From: Magicicada septendecula | Taxonomy: Eukaryota > Arthropoda > Insecta > Hemiptera > Cicadidae | DNA: 64,000 bases | Reading direction: 5' to 3' | Assembly (NCBI GenBank): GCA_034769895.1 | Contig: CM068367.1 | Location: 350,797,111-350,861,110, forward strand | Shown: positions 40,001-53,500 of the stretch, piece by piece | How positions within the stretch are numbered: position 1 is the stretch's first letter | How the letters are laid out: each line of letters opens with the position of its first letter | The notes under the pieces: model-generated | What the model saw: the letters and a program-made list of their open reading frames with translations, nothing else | Database searches by the model: none | What the model was told of the DNA's origin: nothing | Made by a program: the position numbers and the translations under genes

Positions 40001-43000
40001 CCTCAAGGTCGCCACTACATTTTTTGGAATAAATGTAGAAACCATTTACACTCTCCCCAAAGAAATAATTTTGACAAATAATTAAACTCCCTTATAGGAA
40101 AACTCCAGGGCCGTTTAAGCGAACTTATTGATACAGAGAATAGGTTAAGGTATGCTGGCGTAATAACTAGTCTAACACATGATTATAGCCAAAGCAAATC
40201 TTATTTTATTTTATTAAAACATTGTTAATTTCTTTGTAATTTTATTAATGATGTGATATAATGGTTATTGATTAGGTGATAGAATAATTCAAAATAAACA
40301 TAATACACACAAAAATTTCTAAATCGCAAATCAGTACTTTCCTCTCCTTTTCTTTCTCTTACCCCTTTTCTCTCACACGCTCTCTCTCTATATTTATATA
40401 CCCCTCCCTTTTCTCTTATGGCACTCACACTCTCTAAGACCATTGAGATCTCATTATTTTAGTATCTTTTATATTTTAAAATAATTTTCCAATAAACACA
40501 AATTTTAAATAATTTTGCTCAAATGTTTTGATTCTTTTTAGTTGCTTATCTGGCACGTGGTCCCAGTCATTGCACCTTGCGTTGAAAGTCCATTTTTCGT
40601 AAAAATACCAAAATAACGTATTTAAACTGTTATATCATCATCACTGTCGCTAATTTATGATTTTAAAAAGTTTTTACTGTTTCATTACATTTTTAAATAC
40701 ACTTAGGTAGGCCTACCATGACTGCCTTGGCCTACTGTAAATGCCCGCGGGCACTATAAGAACACGTGTGTCCTGTATGCTGGACAACTGGAGACTGGGG
40801 CGAGCGTATATGGCGTGGGTACGCTAACTCCGTTTTTTCTGCGCCTTTGAAACTGGTTCCAGGCAGATTTCTACCTGCATCCTTTCATGGTCTGTAAATT
40901 GCATCTTACTTTTTCTCCTCACTTCGCTGGTAGACTGACTGTGTCGTTGGAAACACGTGCCGTTTGTATGATTCACTAGTTAGCAATAGAATCACTTGTA
41001 ATCTGATATGGGCATTATATACCCCCCACCTATACAATCCTGTCCATACCCGCGTCATTACAATAAAACATAAACTTGTTACATCATTTTGTTACCCAAA
41101 TTTTGTCCCGTTACAGTGCCACTGTGACCTTCGACAAGAAAAGGGTGATCTAGGTGGCAATGGCTTATCAACTGCCACATTTATAAAATGTGCTGATAAG
41201 CTGCTGTCAAACTAAGCACAAGGTTTGCCCTTTTTACTTCTGGCCTTGATTTTTATGTTAGGAAGGAAGATGCTTGGTATAAATCCTCTAGAAGAATATC
41301 TCTGTATCACTCTCTGTCGTCTTCCTCTCCCCCTCGTATAAATTTGACCATATAAAGCTCTTTGTTGATGATCCATTGAGGAGCACTATATAGAGGTTTC
41401 CTGTATTATACAATTGGTACTATCACCTTGTCAACTCTCTGATTATCATTCACCTGTAACACACCACGAGAAGCATCCTCTTTGTACTGTACCTTGACAT
41501 TACAACATTCTTTTATAACATTCAACAGCATCCACCCATATAGGATATTGCCTCAGAAGATTATTTTCCCCATGTGAAATAAGAGTTAAGCACAGAAAGA
41601 TTAGGTTAATATCTTTCTTTTAATGTAGAACTCATTGAAGCAAACTAATTCTAACCTGTCTTCAATTATAACATTTTTACTACATTTCTGTATACTGTTA
41701 ACTTAATTCTTGTTCATAAATACTAAATATACATATATACTAAATATATGGTTATACATAATTTAATTATTTTTATGCTTTCTGAATACCACCCCATATT
41801 TTATATTCTCAAGATATATTTTAGCAATAAATTAAATGAAAAAAAAAGCTTTACATCTCTTAGTATGCAAACGTTTTATTAAAAAAGGAAGGTTAATACA
41901 AGAAATATACCCAATCAACACAAAGCGTTGTGCAACCACCTTCATGTACAACTGTTCCCCTGTAACGGGGCAAAAAGGATAGAACTTTTATTTTAATAAT
42001 TTTCTATATAACCATTCTACGAATATGAACATTTGATGTAATACTTAGTGAGAGCCAGTGACAGGTACACATTGGGAGTGGGCACAAAGGATACGTGATT
42101 CATCGTAAAAGTGCGTGGCTATGCTGCGTAATATTCACCACGTGTTGGCAATGTAAACTGCTTTCCGGCTCTCGCGAGATCTCGAGAAATATTCTAGAAC
42201 TTTCGACAGCCAATGAGAGAACGAGGTATGAAGAAGACATCTGTTCGACGGCCACCACGTGGTCGACGCCCAAAGCTTTGTACAGTATACAACCATGCGA
42301 GCCAAGCTCGCAGTCGGCAGCATCCATTCAACCTAGTCAGACATAATTCAACAGTACCCTCGGGAAAGTTTTGGTAGACCGAAAGAGTTAAAACCGGTCT
42401 ACCAAAGAATGTATGGCAGTATAGTGCAACAGCAGACAGTTTTAAAATGTATTAAAAGTATTAGAAGGTGAATTTGTATAGTGCAGTGAAGTATAAGAGT
42501 TACACAACATAGTGCACAACACGTGGGACCGTTTACAGCTAAGTATAGTGTTAAATAAATTTTTGCCAAAAATAGTAAAACAAAAATAATTAATGAGCTC
42601 AATTAATAAACGGGGGGTCAAAAGAGAATGAGAGAGAGAGAGAGTGGATTCGAAGTACTGGGTTGCCTTGAAAACATATTCTATTTGTATACGTAATTTC
42701 ATGTTGCAGAATTGTTTAAGATATAACGTAAAAGACAGTTAGAAAAAGAGAGAGAGAGAGAAATTAATCCTTGATTTATAAAAAATAAAATGAGACTTGT
42801 TTTAATAGCATAACCATGTATTAAGTAAATTATTACGCCAGTTTACCATAAACTGTCCCGTGTGGAGAAGCTCGCCTAAAACGAACCTGGGTAAAGTACT
42901 GAATCCAGGAAATTAAGTTAAATAAATTCTAAAAAGGGTGAAGTGTAACCAGGTTTCCACATTTGCCTTTAAAAATGTTGGTGGCAACCTGTAAAAAATC

Positions 43001-45542
43001 TGGAGTCTTCTGTTTGGTAAGTCATAGTAAGGTGGGTAAAATCAGGGTAAGTGCGGAGAAAAGATCGCACAGGTATAGTAGCCGCGCTCAAAGCGTTTCC
43101 AGGCAGAACGCTTTGATTCTCACTCAAAGGAAACCAGATGGTCTTGTCCCTAGTGTCACTCAAAACAAGCTGACAATGTTGCCAAGTTCTTCTCCCACCT
43201 ATAGTGAAACTTAGCGTGAAATGATTCTCCTCTTCAATGTTATTATTATTATACGTATGATTAATTCATGTAGTAATAATAATAATAATAATAATAATAC
43301 AACTCAGGACTTCTCAGAAGTTTCAGTTTTAAGTAAGTAAACCTGACGTTTACATTATCTATAAAGAATAAAAATACAACAAAACCTACAAAATATAGGT
43401 CTATACCTTTTCGACATAACTTTCAAAATGATTTTCATTATTAAAATATCACAAAGCTTTGGGATAAGCAAATCCCTGCAATATCAGAAGGCTATAATAA
43501 TAATAATATCAGAAATTTATAAACCTGAGTAAAACAAGACAAAATCGCAAATAATTAATACATAGCCTGGGAGTACACTACTCACCGTTTAGTTGGAGTC
43601 GCGGTCTGTGTCATCATCACTGTCGTCTGCAACATGAATGATGAGGCAGTCTTCTTCTTCCCACAGGTCTGCATAATGTCCCTGTTCTACCTTCATAGTT
43701 TTTTCCACACATTTCCTCCAGTATTCGGCATCTATGTTCTCAGTACAGTTCCGTAGGGCTTCACAGACACTTGCACTTAACTGAGGAGTTATGTTGCTCT
43801 TCCTGACGTTAGACTTTAACCGTGCCCAGACTAATTCGATTGGATTTAATATGCAGTAATAAGGGGGAAGTTGTAACACTTCATGACCTGCCTTTCGAGC
43901 CATCTCATCAACTGCGTACAATTTGTTTATATTCGCCGCTTTTATTCTTTCGAGCAAGATTAATTTAATGGGGACTGGGTCCGGTACTGGTAAATCAAAT
44001 TTCTTCATAAATTCAATAATTTCGGACTTGTTTGACGATTTAGTTGGGATTTTGATAAGTTGTCTAGAATGGTAACTCGCATTATCTAAAACTATGACAT
44101 ACTTCCTGTCTTTTGAAAGATTTTGCAGTAACAAATTTTTAAACCAATTCTCAAAAACTGTAGCATTCATCTCATCGTGGCTGTCAGCTTTAGCATCTGA
44201 AATATTTTTGGCAGACAAATAAAGACAATTAGGAGCCCACCCCTCAGCTCCACCAGCATGTAGCACCATGATGCGCTTCCCTCTAGATACAGGGACGTTA
44301 ATAGTGCAGGCACATGTTCCATCATCCCATCCCTTCTTCACGGTGTCATGTGTATCGAACCAAGTTTCGTCTAGATACACAACATCATAACCCTGTGAAC
44401 GCAGTTGGTGTAGTCTATGGAGGTATTTGTATCTCCAAGACACAATTCTTGATGACTCCATTATAACACGCCTCTTATTAAGTGTCCGAAATCGAAAGCC
44501 GAGCTTCTTCACAAGGGATCTTAGCATTGTTTCTTTATAAGGAAAACTTGAAATGTTCTGAAGATGGTGGAGTAGTTTGGAAATTGTGGGTGTCTGTCCT
44601 TTCTTGTAAAATTTGTAAATTTCTTGGCGGATAATGTCGCAAACAAAATTATCAATTTTATTAAAATGCGTTCTTTTGTTACCTGGCTTCTTGGGAGTCA
44701 CGGGACCTCTAGAAACAATTTTACGAACAGTCGGGCGGCTTAATTTCACAATTTTGGCTGTTTCAGTAATTGAACCCTTACCTACTTTGTTATTTACAAC
44801 ATATTCATGCACGTTACACACTATAGTTGTAATGGTACAATTATGGTACAAATTTTAGTTAACCTAAATATGGTATAAAAAACCATAAATATTGTATTCC
44901 TTCATTTGGTCAAAATTAAATAAACATTTAATAACCTTTATGAATATACCGTGAGTGGACTATATAATATTTGCCAGGATTCTGACTGATTCATAACAAA
45001 AAACGTGAAGCCTCACAAAAAACAGTATGTCATTTATTGAGATAAAAGCGACGATCCTTGATGACGTCAGCGGCCAGGAATTTGTTTCTGTAAACAAGAC
45101 GAAATTGTAAACAACCAAACAACAGCCGAGTGACGTAGATTCACCCCACCTCGGAAATATGGAACAAAGATTCTGTGTCATTTCAACAGAGAACGTGATC
45201 GCAGCCGGCCGGCAAATCTTTCACGGAAAGTGAATTTTAACTTTTAAGCCACTAAAAGTGGTTAATTAACTAAATAAAACCAGTGCTGTAAATCTACAAC
45301 TTCAAAAATGTGACCGGGAGGTGAAATCGGTAAACTCGCGGTACGCGAAGTTTTACCGTACCGACAGAGATCGAACAACAGCTACAGATTTGGTGAGAAC
45401 GTTCCAACAACAGCATATTTTCTTTTAATTTCAAATCAAACCTAATTTCAAAGAAATGACCAAAATAAAAATTTCAAAGTAAATTCAATTCACTAAGTCT
45501 TTAAAATTTTAATAAAATGAGCTCATGAAAAAGAATTGTACC

Positions 45543-45596
<54 letters not shown>

Positions 45597-48056
45597 CGAG
45601 TGTATAATTTCTAAGTGCCTGGGTTGTGCATACATATATATCTTAAATTTGTTTTTGGTTTTACTATATGTTTATTATATGTTTAGATTTACAAGGTTCA
45701 ATATTAAATATGTTTGTTTATTTAATGATACATAGGACTACGCCCCGAGGCCTAGTAACGTGCGTGTTTGGCGCATGGTCGAGTCAAATATATATGTAAA
45801 ACTTTCTGCTAATAATAAGTTTTTTTATAACCATTTCAGAGTATTTATTTCAGATAACACTTCCCGTTCTACAATATCGTTCGCTTAACACGAAACCTGG
45901 CCCGTAAAGTAAATGTAATATCAGCTGTTGGTAGTTTCCAACATGGCGCCCGTTATTAAACACAATAATTATGTTAAAGACAGTTATTGTGTATACAGTT
46001 GTATAGGTATGTAATTTGAAAGATAACATAGTTTGGCTCTGTTTCGAAATTGTTCTAATCGAATTTTTGATTAGCCTACTAGTGCCTGGAGTGGCCGAGA
46101 TTTCCCCGTCATTCGAAAACTCCCCATTATTGTCACTTACATCACCACTATCACTGTTACTAACTACATCAACAACGATTTCTTCACTATCACTATGACG
46201 ATGACTCCCTTCTTCATTATCAGCGTGCTGAGGATATGGTTGTTCTCCCTCCCAAGGTCTCCACATTTTAAACACGTGAACACGGAACACAAACACGGAA
46301 CCGAAAATTACAACTATAAATAAAGTAAAGCAGTATTACTGTAATATTTAAATATAAATATACTATGTAAAATACTATGTGCTGTAAGAAGGTAACAAAT
46401 TAATAATTCCTAAAGCAGTGGTTTCTTTGGCAACGGACTCGAAATTCAGACAAGCGGGCACTTCCGATTTCGCGCAAAGACTGGTCCACATTTCATTCAA
46501 GTTCAAAATACGTTTGGCATCATTGGAGATTTTTCAGAAGCGGCTAGCTTTGTTCACAGCTGTCAGCAGCAGGGGGTGCCTTCGCTAATTGGGCTATTTA
46601 ACTGTTCTTTGATGCTGCCTGGAAACACGTTCAGCGAGGCTACTATAAGTAATACTCACGTGAGTTGTTTTCAAATTATTTAGACAGTTACAATAGGCGT
46701 TCCCTGCCAGGATACCCATATGAATTTATTCATATGGGTTTAGGCCTGCTTTGAAGTACGAAACAGGTTGCGGTAAACGGCGTTTTTGGTATTGTCGATA
46801 TAAGTCACGGAATGTGTGATTAGAGGTTAAGACATAAAACATTGTGTGTAAAATTTTTACTAGATTTGTCTATATAATTAATAAGTAATTATTAATCATT
46901 TAATTAAAATGGAGAATAAAGAGAATGAGGTTGATCTGGCCGAATCAGCTGTGATGGATGATTCTAAAGTTCATTCAACTCCAATCGCAATAAAAGAAAG
47001 CAGTTGGACTGAATCAGCTGTTATGGATGATTCGGAAGTTCAATCAACCCCAGTCTCAATAAAACAGAGTAGTGATTCTGATTATAAGATGATTAAAATG
47101 TTACAATCGATGTTAGATGTAAATCCTTAAATTTGTAGTGACCGTCAATCAATGAATGTTTTAGTGGATGGTTAGTGAGGATCGGTCAATAATACAAATT
47201 TTAACTATTTTGCATCGACGTTTCGACAATATTTATTGTCATCTTCAGGACAATTGTTGCTGACGCCAAACACACAACTGTGAGTTTTAGATGTAATTTA
47301 ATGAACAAAAGAGTGATATTAATAAACGTTTTGATGTTAATGATATTAAATTTAATGACATTAGAGATGAAGTGAAACAACAAAATGCTAAATGTGAAAG
47401 TAATTTTAATGAGTTAAATGAAAAATTGAGCGATTCACTAAAGAATATTGATAGTAAATTGAATTAAATGAATACCAATATAATGAAACAGTTTAATAAG
47501 CGTTGTGATTAGCTCATAGCATCACAAAAACAAAGTATTGAGAAAATGAAAGTGTGGAAAAGAGACACAGGTAAGTGTAATGAGAATATACATAATGAAG
47601 GAATAGTTGACAAGGTAAGAGATGGTGTTAATACAAGTAATAATTATAATGGTGAGATAATGTTGAATAAGAATAATAACGATATAGTTGAAAATGGGGT
47701 ATCTAAGAATGATACGTTAAATAATAGTAGTGATGATGAGAGTATAAAGTTAGCAGAGGTTAGTGGTGAGGTAATAATAAGTGTTACTGAGCTTGAGAGA
47801 GAATACGAGGAGAGTTTTAGTGAATATGGGGGGGCAGAGGGCAAATTTTCCCTGTGATGTATGTGAAGTAAAGGGTTCACAAGTGTTTAATGAGGATGTA
47901 AGTTCCTCTGGGGGAGACATATGTTCTCCAAATTGTCCCTTAAGTTGTGGTAATGTACCTAGTAAAGCCAGATGGTGTTTAAATGATGTAGTACTGCCCT
48001 CTGCGTGGAGTGAGAGAAATAAATGGGGATGAGAGAGAGAGGGGGGAGAGGGGGGA

Positions 48057-48144
<88 letters not shown>

Positions 48145-50456
48145 TTTAAGGTTAATAGGGGTTATGCAGAGTTAGTCAAGAGGTTAAATATAGAGAGAAT
48201 TGTTAATAATAAAGACTTACCTTGTGACGTAATAAGAACAGCAGTAGACAATGATAATAAGCACTTACCTCGGATAAAATTGGTGTACTAGTAGCAGATG
48301 ATGACTATGATGATGAAATGATAATGTACTTAATTATGATAAAGAATACTAAGGGCGAATTGACCATACCTAATGTGACAAGTTTTATGATATAGTAATC
48401 CTGTGGAGTAATCCTGTGGAGTATTACTATGGTATAGTGGATAGAACGAATTTAAATAATTATTATATTGATAGTGATAATATAATAAACGTAAACAAAA
48501 ATGAAAAGTGTTATGTTAACATAAGATTAATCTTTGATGATGGAGGTTAGATATATGGTATTGATGAACATTTAATTATTTTAGTTAATGGTTTAAATAC
48601 TTGGCTAAATTATGTAATGAGTTTTGGTAAACAATGACATTGGATATGACGTAGATTGTATATAAATTTGTATTAGTGTTACATGTGTTATGATGTATAA
48701 GGTTAGGTTGTTGTCATGGTAGAGTATCTGAGTAAACAGTATGTTGGGTAGCAATGTTTATTACCTTGATTGAGTATATGATAATAATGATAATTGATTG
48801 TTATTAATTGACATTGGTGTAATCATAAAACTGTATTATGTAATTAAATTAATTTGAAATGATTTCATTAATTTAAAAGGAAACTTTGGTATAAATTTAA
48901 AAATTTATTTTGATTTGAAGGTTATAATAAATGGTAAATGATTAAAATTTGATGGTTAAAGTAATCAACAGAGATTCAGAGTTGAAGTTATAATGTAACA
49001 ATGGGAATATTTAATAGAAAATTGAAATGAAAAGTTGTGTAATGTTAGTAATTTTTATTCAAATTCAGAGGTGAAAATGTTTTATGTTAACATGATGATG
49101 GTAATGTTTGTTTTGAGATGTAGAATTTATGAGATGTACAACAAGGTTGTATAAAGGATTTTTAAAATGAATAAGAAAAAAGAGAAGGGTGATGATTGTT
49201 GTTATGATACTAATGGTAATGAAATATTGGAGTAGATTTTTCTGATTATCTATGTATTTGTTGTATTGAATAATGTACTATTTTATATAACCATATCTTG
49301 TATTGTGTATAGTTGACCATGGTAACTGAAATCAAAATGGAATTTTTAATTGGAATCAGAAAGTTGAATCTGTAGTTAAATTTGAGTTATTTTTTGGAGG
49401 AAAAAACCAGTACTTCGAAAAAGGCAAACCAGTATGGCTAAGAGGAAACCAAATCAGTTAAGGATATGGAATAATGAAAGGCCATTTATTGATGTTTTAA
49501 TCAATTGTTACAGAGTCTGGTGGTGTTGTGGTGGTGGCCCTGTGCTGGCCAGCGCGCCAGGGCAGGGGTGTCTAGTGCCTGTCTGGCTTTATGGTGTTGG
49601 GATCCTGAGGAAGGAAGTCCAGTAAAGTCATGCAGGTGCGGCCACAGCCACCGGATTAGGGGGGTGAGTAACCCATGATTGGAATAAGGAAATAAAGGGG
49701 GTCGGGGCGCCATATCCAAGCTGGTCCTCTTAGGTTTAAGCAATGAGAGTTTTTGTGGTTTGGCATAAAACCTCTCATTTAGGGGAGGGGGTATTGTAAT
49801 GGGGCAAAAAGGATAGAACTTTTATTTTAAGAATTTTCTATATAACCATTCGATGAATATAAACAATTTGATGTAATACTTGGTGAGAGCCAGTGAGAGG
49901 TACGCATTGGGAGTGGGCACAAAGGATACATGATTCATCGTAAAAGTGCGAGGCTATGCTGCGTAAAATTCACCACGTGTTGGCAATGTGAACTGCTTTC
50001 CGGCTCTCACGAGATCTCGAGAAATATTCTAGAACTTTTGACAGCCAATGAGAGAACGAGGTATGAAGACATCCGTTCGACGGCCACGTGGTCGACGCCC
50101 AAAGCTTTGTATAGTATACAACCACGCGAGCCAAGCTCGCAGTCGGCAGCATCCATTCAACCTAGTCAGACGTAATTCAACAGTACCCTCGGGAAAGTTT
50201 TGGTAGACCGAAAGAGTTAAAACTGGTCTACCAAAGAGTGTATGGCAGTATAGTGCAACAGCAGACAGTTTTAAAATGTATTAAAAGTACTAGAAGGTGA
50301 ATTTGTATAGTGCAGTGAAGTATAAGAGTTACACAACATAGTGCATAACACATGGGACCGTTTACAGCTAAGTACAGAGTTAAATAATTTTGGCCAAAAA
50401 TAAAGCAAAACAACAATAATTAATGAGCTCAATTAATAAACAGGGGGTCAAAAGAG

Positions 50457-50532
<76 letters not shown>

Positions 50533-53500
50533 TTCGAAGTACTGGGTTGCCTTGAAAACATATTCTATTTGTATACGTAATTTCATGTTGTAGAATTGTT
50601 TAAGATATAACGTAAAAGACAGTTAGAAAAAGAGAGAGAGAAATTAATCCTTGATTTATAAAAAATAAAATGAGATTTGTTTTAATAGCATAACCATGTA
50701 TTAAGTAAATTATTATGCCAGTTTACCATAAACTGTCCCGTGTGGAGAAGCTCGCCTAAAACGAACCTGGGTAAAGTATTGAATCCAGGAAATTAAGTTA
50801 AATAAATTCTAAAAAGGGTGAAGTGTAACCAGGTTTCCACATTTGCCTTTAAAAATGTTGGTGGCAACCTGTAAAAAATCTGGAGTCTTCTGTTTGGTAA
50901 GTCATAGTAAGGTGGGCAAAATCAGGGTAAGTGCGGAGAAAAGATCGCACAGGTAAGTAATACTCACGTGAGTTGTTTTCAAATTATTTAGACAGTTATA
51001 CCACCAGTTAGTTGAACCATTAGAAAGAATTGCCCATGTATTTTAAATTAGAGAAAACAAGGTACTAACCAGCCTGAAAAATTGTTATCTTGAAGAATGT
51101 AGTCTGTTACTTTTTCCTTATTGCCGATTGGTTTTACCTTGGTTAGGGATACGTTCGGCTCTCCACCCTTTTGTTGAACACTTTATAAACTTCTTTCTAC
51201 TGAAGAAGGAGGCCTCCGGTGGGTGACCAAAATATTTAGAGAATGACAGATCAAAGCAATCGACCATGGCTCAATAGCCTGGACGTAAATTCTTTTATTA
51301 CTGAATTTACAGTCTGGCATAGTCATATTTTAACAGGACTGACTAACAAAATTAATAACTACTTAGTTCATAAATTCTACAATTCTGTGAATATACTAAC
51401 AGTAATAGTGTTGAAATTATAAATCAGTCCTACTTGGAAACTGCAATCTTTGTGTGCTATACAAGGAATTTCAATGCTCGCTATAAAGATTTCTTGTGAA
51501 TTAAGTGAATTGCAATTTCTACAAATTGGATGATAATTATGTATATCATAAATAATAAGAAAAAATACAAGTCTCCAATAATTCTAAGCAAATACAACTA
51601 TTTCATTAACGACTCGGAACACAAAGTTTTTTATGAGTAAAAATATAAAGTTTTAGCTTACAACCTGAACCGGTTTTCACTTTTAAATTGAACCTCTGAA
51701 GAAGCTTTTTAAAAGTGAAAACCGGTTCAGGTTGTAAGGTAAACCTTTTTATTTTTACTCATAAAAACATTGTGTTCCGAGTCGTTAATAAAATAGTTGT
51801 ATTTAGTTAAGTAACGGAGACGTCATGGACAACGAAATCCAAGAATTCTACACAGTTTAGGTTTTTTAGCTGCAAAATGGTTGTGGCTTAACTTACCAAT
51901 AATCACAGCTTCGTCAAACACACTGAACAGATGTCCAAGTATAAACAGTTTTGCAATATATACGTCTACAGGTAAAGCAGCCATAACTTTCCCTATGAAT
52001 GTGATGTCACCATCGTGAGGAGTTATTACACCTTTGGCTGACACTGATAATGCTCTCAACTGTAAAAGATATCTATTTATAATAGTTACAATACAACTGG
52101 TATATAAGTGCTACCTATCAGAATCAGGGATGGATTTCAAAAATTGTGTCAATGACCCAGTCATACACAGCAGTTACTACATTCGTGTATTATATCATCC
52201 AAATTCATTTGTTACTATTATGTTTTTATTCTGAGAATCATACTATAATGTAATTATAGTTTATTGCAAATTACTATATATTCACATGACTTATATTCTA
52301 TAAATATAGTAAAATATTAACTAAGACATTGCCAAGTGTCTTAGTTAATGAGATAGCCTAAAACGTGTGCAGCACATTTTACACAAAATAGTAAGGTGTA
52401 TAAAATATTTCTGTTATATAATACGAGGGGTAACCCAAAAGTAAGGTCTCCAAAGGACTAGAGCCGCAGGGAAATATTTTGGGCGGCAGTTGGCAGCACT
52501 GCTGTGTGCGGCCATCTCCCCTCTTTCAAACAAGCGGTCGCTTAGTCTTGGCTTGGCAGCCGTTAAGAATGGAGATCCCAATCGCTGTTCCCGCCAAGTG
52601 CGGACTTCGCGAAGTCATTCGATTTCTTAACGCAAAAGGTGTTCAGCCTATTGAAATCCATAGACAGTTGATTGAAGTGTATGGTGCGGGGTGTATGGAT
52701 GTCAAAAACGTCCGCAAGTGGTGTAGAGAGTTTAAAGCTGGTTGTACAGAAATTCATGACGACGAAAGAAGCGGGAGACCGTCAGTGTCAGACGAGACGA
52801 TCAGGAAACTTGACGAAGTCGTGCGTGAAGATCGGAGGATCACTATCCACGAGCTCTCTTGTTTCCTTCCTGAAGTTTTGAAATCCACCATTCAGAGGAT
52901 TGTGACTGGAAAGTTGAAATATCGGAAGGTGTGCGCAAGGTGGGTTCCGTGAATGCTCACAGAAGACCACAAACGGCAACGCGTCGAAGCTGCCCGCAAA
53001 TTTCTTGACGAAAGAAATACACTGAAAGAAATATGCTGATATGCAGACGAAAGAGACGACTTTTTGAATTCCATTGTCACAGGTGACGAAACGTGGGTTC
53101 ACCACTTCACACCTGAATCCAAACGACAATCACTTGAGTGGCGGCATCCAACTTCGCCAAGGCGGCGAAAATTCAAACAAACACAGTCTGCTGGCAAGAT
53201 CATGGCGACTGTGTTTTGGGATCGGAAAGGTGTATTGTTGATCGATTTCATGCCTACTGGGACCACAATAAACGCAGATGCATATTGTGAGACACTCAAA
53301 AAACTCAAACGGGCGATTCAGAACCGGAGAAGAGGAATGCTCACCAAGGGCGTGTCCATTCTTCACGACAATGCTCACCCTCATGTCGCCCGCGCTACCG
53401 CCGATCTTCTGAACCAATTTGGATGGGACATAATCACCCCCCCCCCTATAGTCCGGACTTGGCACCTTGTGACTATCATTTGTTTACACATTTGAAAGAA

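Larger units (their letters stand above)
22612..41115 (-). mobile_element. Non-autonomous LTR element 'B', split by a LINE that is split by element D
   Basis: Element orientation is minus. The 5' LTR is 41115-39901, followed by PBS, a broken A-type protein, 3' noncoding, hairpin, a C-rich polypurine tract and the 3' LTR. The 3' LTR is cut at 22858/36404 by an I-type LINE with a 15-bp target duplication GGCGTAATAATTAGT. Without the insertion the two LTRs match in length (about 1208 and 1215 bp) but differ at many sites, so B is the oldest layer. No clean target duplication flanks B. Confidence 0.85.
43076..46645 (-). mobile_element. DD82E-type Tc1/mariner-superfamily (Sailor-like) transposon
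   Basis: 3570 bp bounded by ~32-bp imperfect terminal inverted repeats starting TAGTAGCC, inserted at TA (TA duplicated, 43074-43075 and 46646-46647). The exact empty site is visible in the partner LTR at 50953-50960 (CAGGTAAGTAAT), which proves both ends. It encodes an intact-looking transposase on the minus strand. The centre (45140-45850) looks like an inserted LTR fragment. Confidence 0.9.
46909..48550 (+). pseudogene. Broken A-type chimeric protein of element C
   Basis: Begins MENKENEVDLAESAVMDDSK with a tandem ~22-residue duplication, each copy holding an STP motif (HSTPIAIK, QSTPVSIK). An insertion at 47126-47286, flanked by TTAGATGTAA repeats, interrupts the coiled-coil part. It continues with NKRFDVNDIKFND, KRDTGKCNENI, VTELEREYEES, GGQRANFPCDVCEV, KARWCLNDVVLPSAWSE, then a large (GA)n expansion, VNRGYAELVKRL, and ends CYVNIRLIFDDGG and TAG. 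The colinearity with A to the last residues shows that this is one degraded protein. Confidence 0.75.
41961..51000 (+). mobile_element. Non-autonomous LTR element 'C', 5' LTR split by a DD82E transposon
   Basis: Plus-strand LTR element related to A and B: LTR (41961-43075 plus 46646-46692), degenerate PBS, broken chimeric protein, 3' noncoding, hairpin, PPT and LTR 49795-51000. Flanks CCCC and CCAC are a plausible 4-bp target duplication with one change, supported by the diverged empty copy of the flank at 53800-53815. No pol sequence. Confidence 0.85.

Noticed and set aside
42095..42346. Open frames within the C LTRs (also 49930-50175)
   Set aside because: The two LTR copies differ by indels that change the frame locally, and no protein motif is present.
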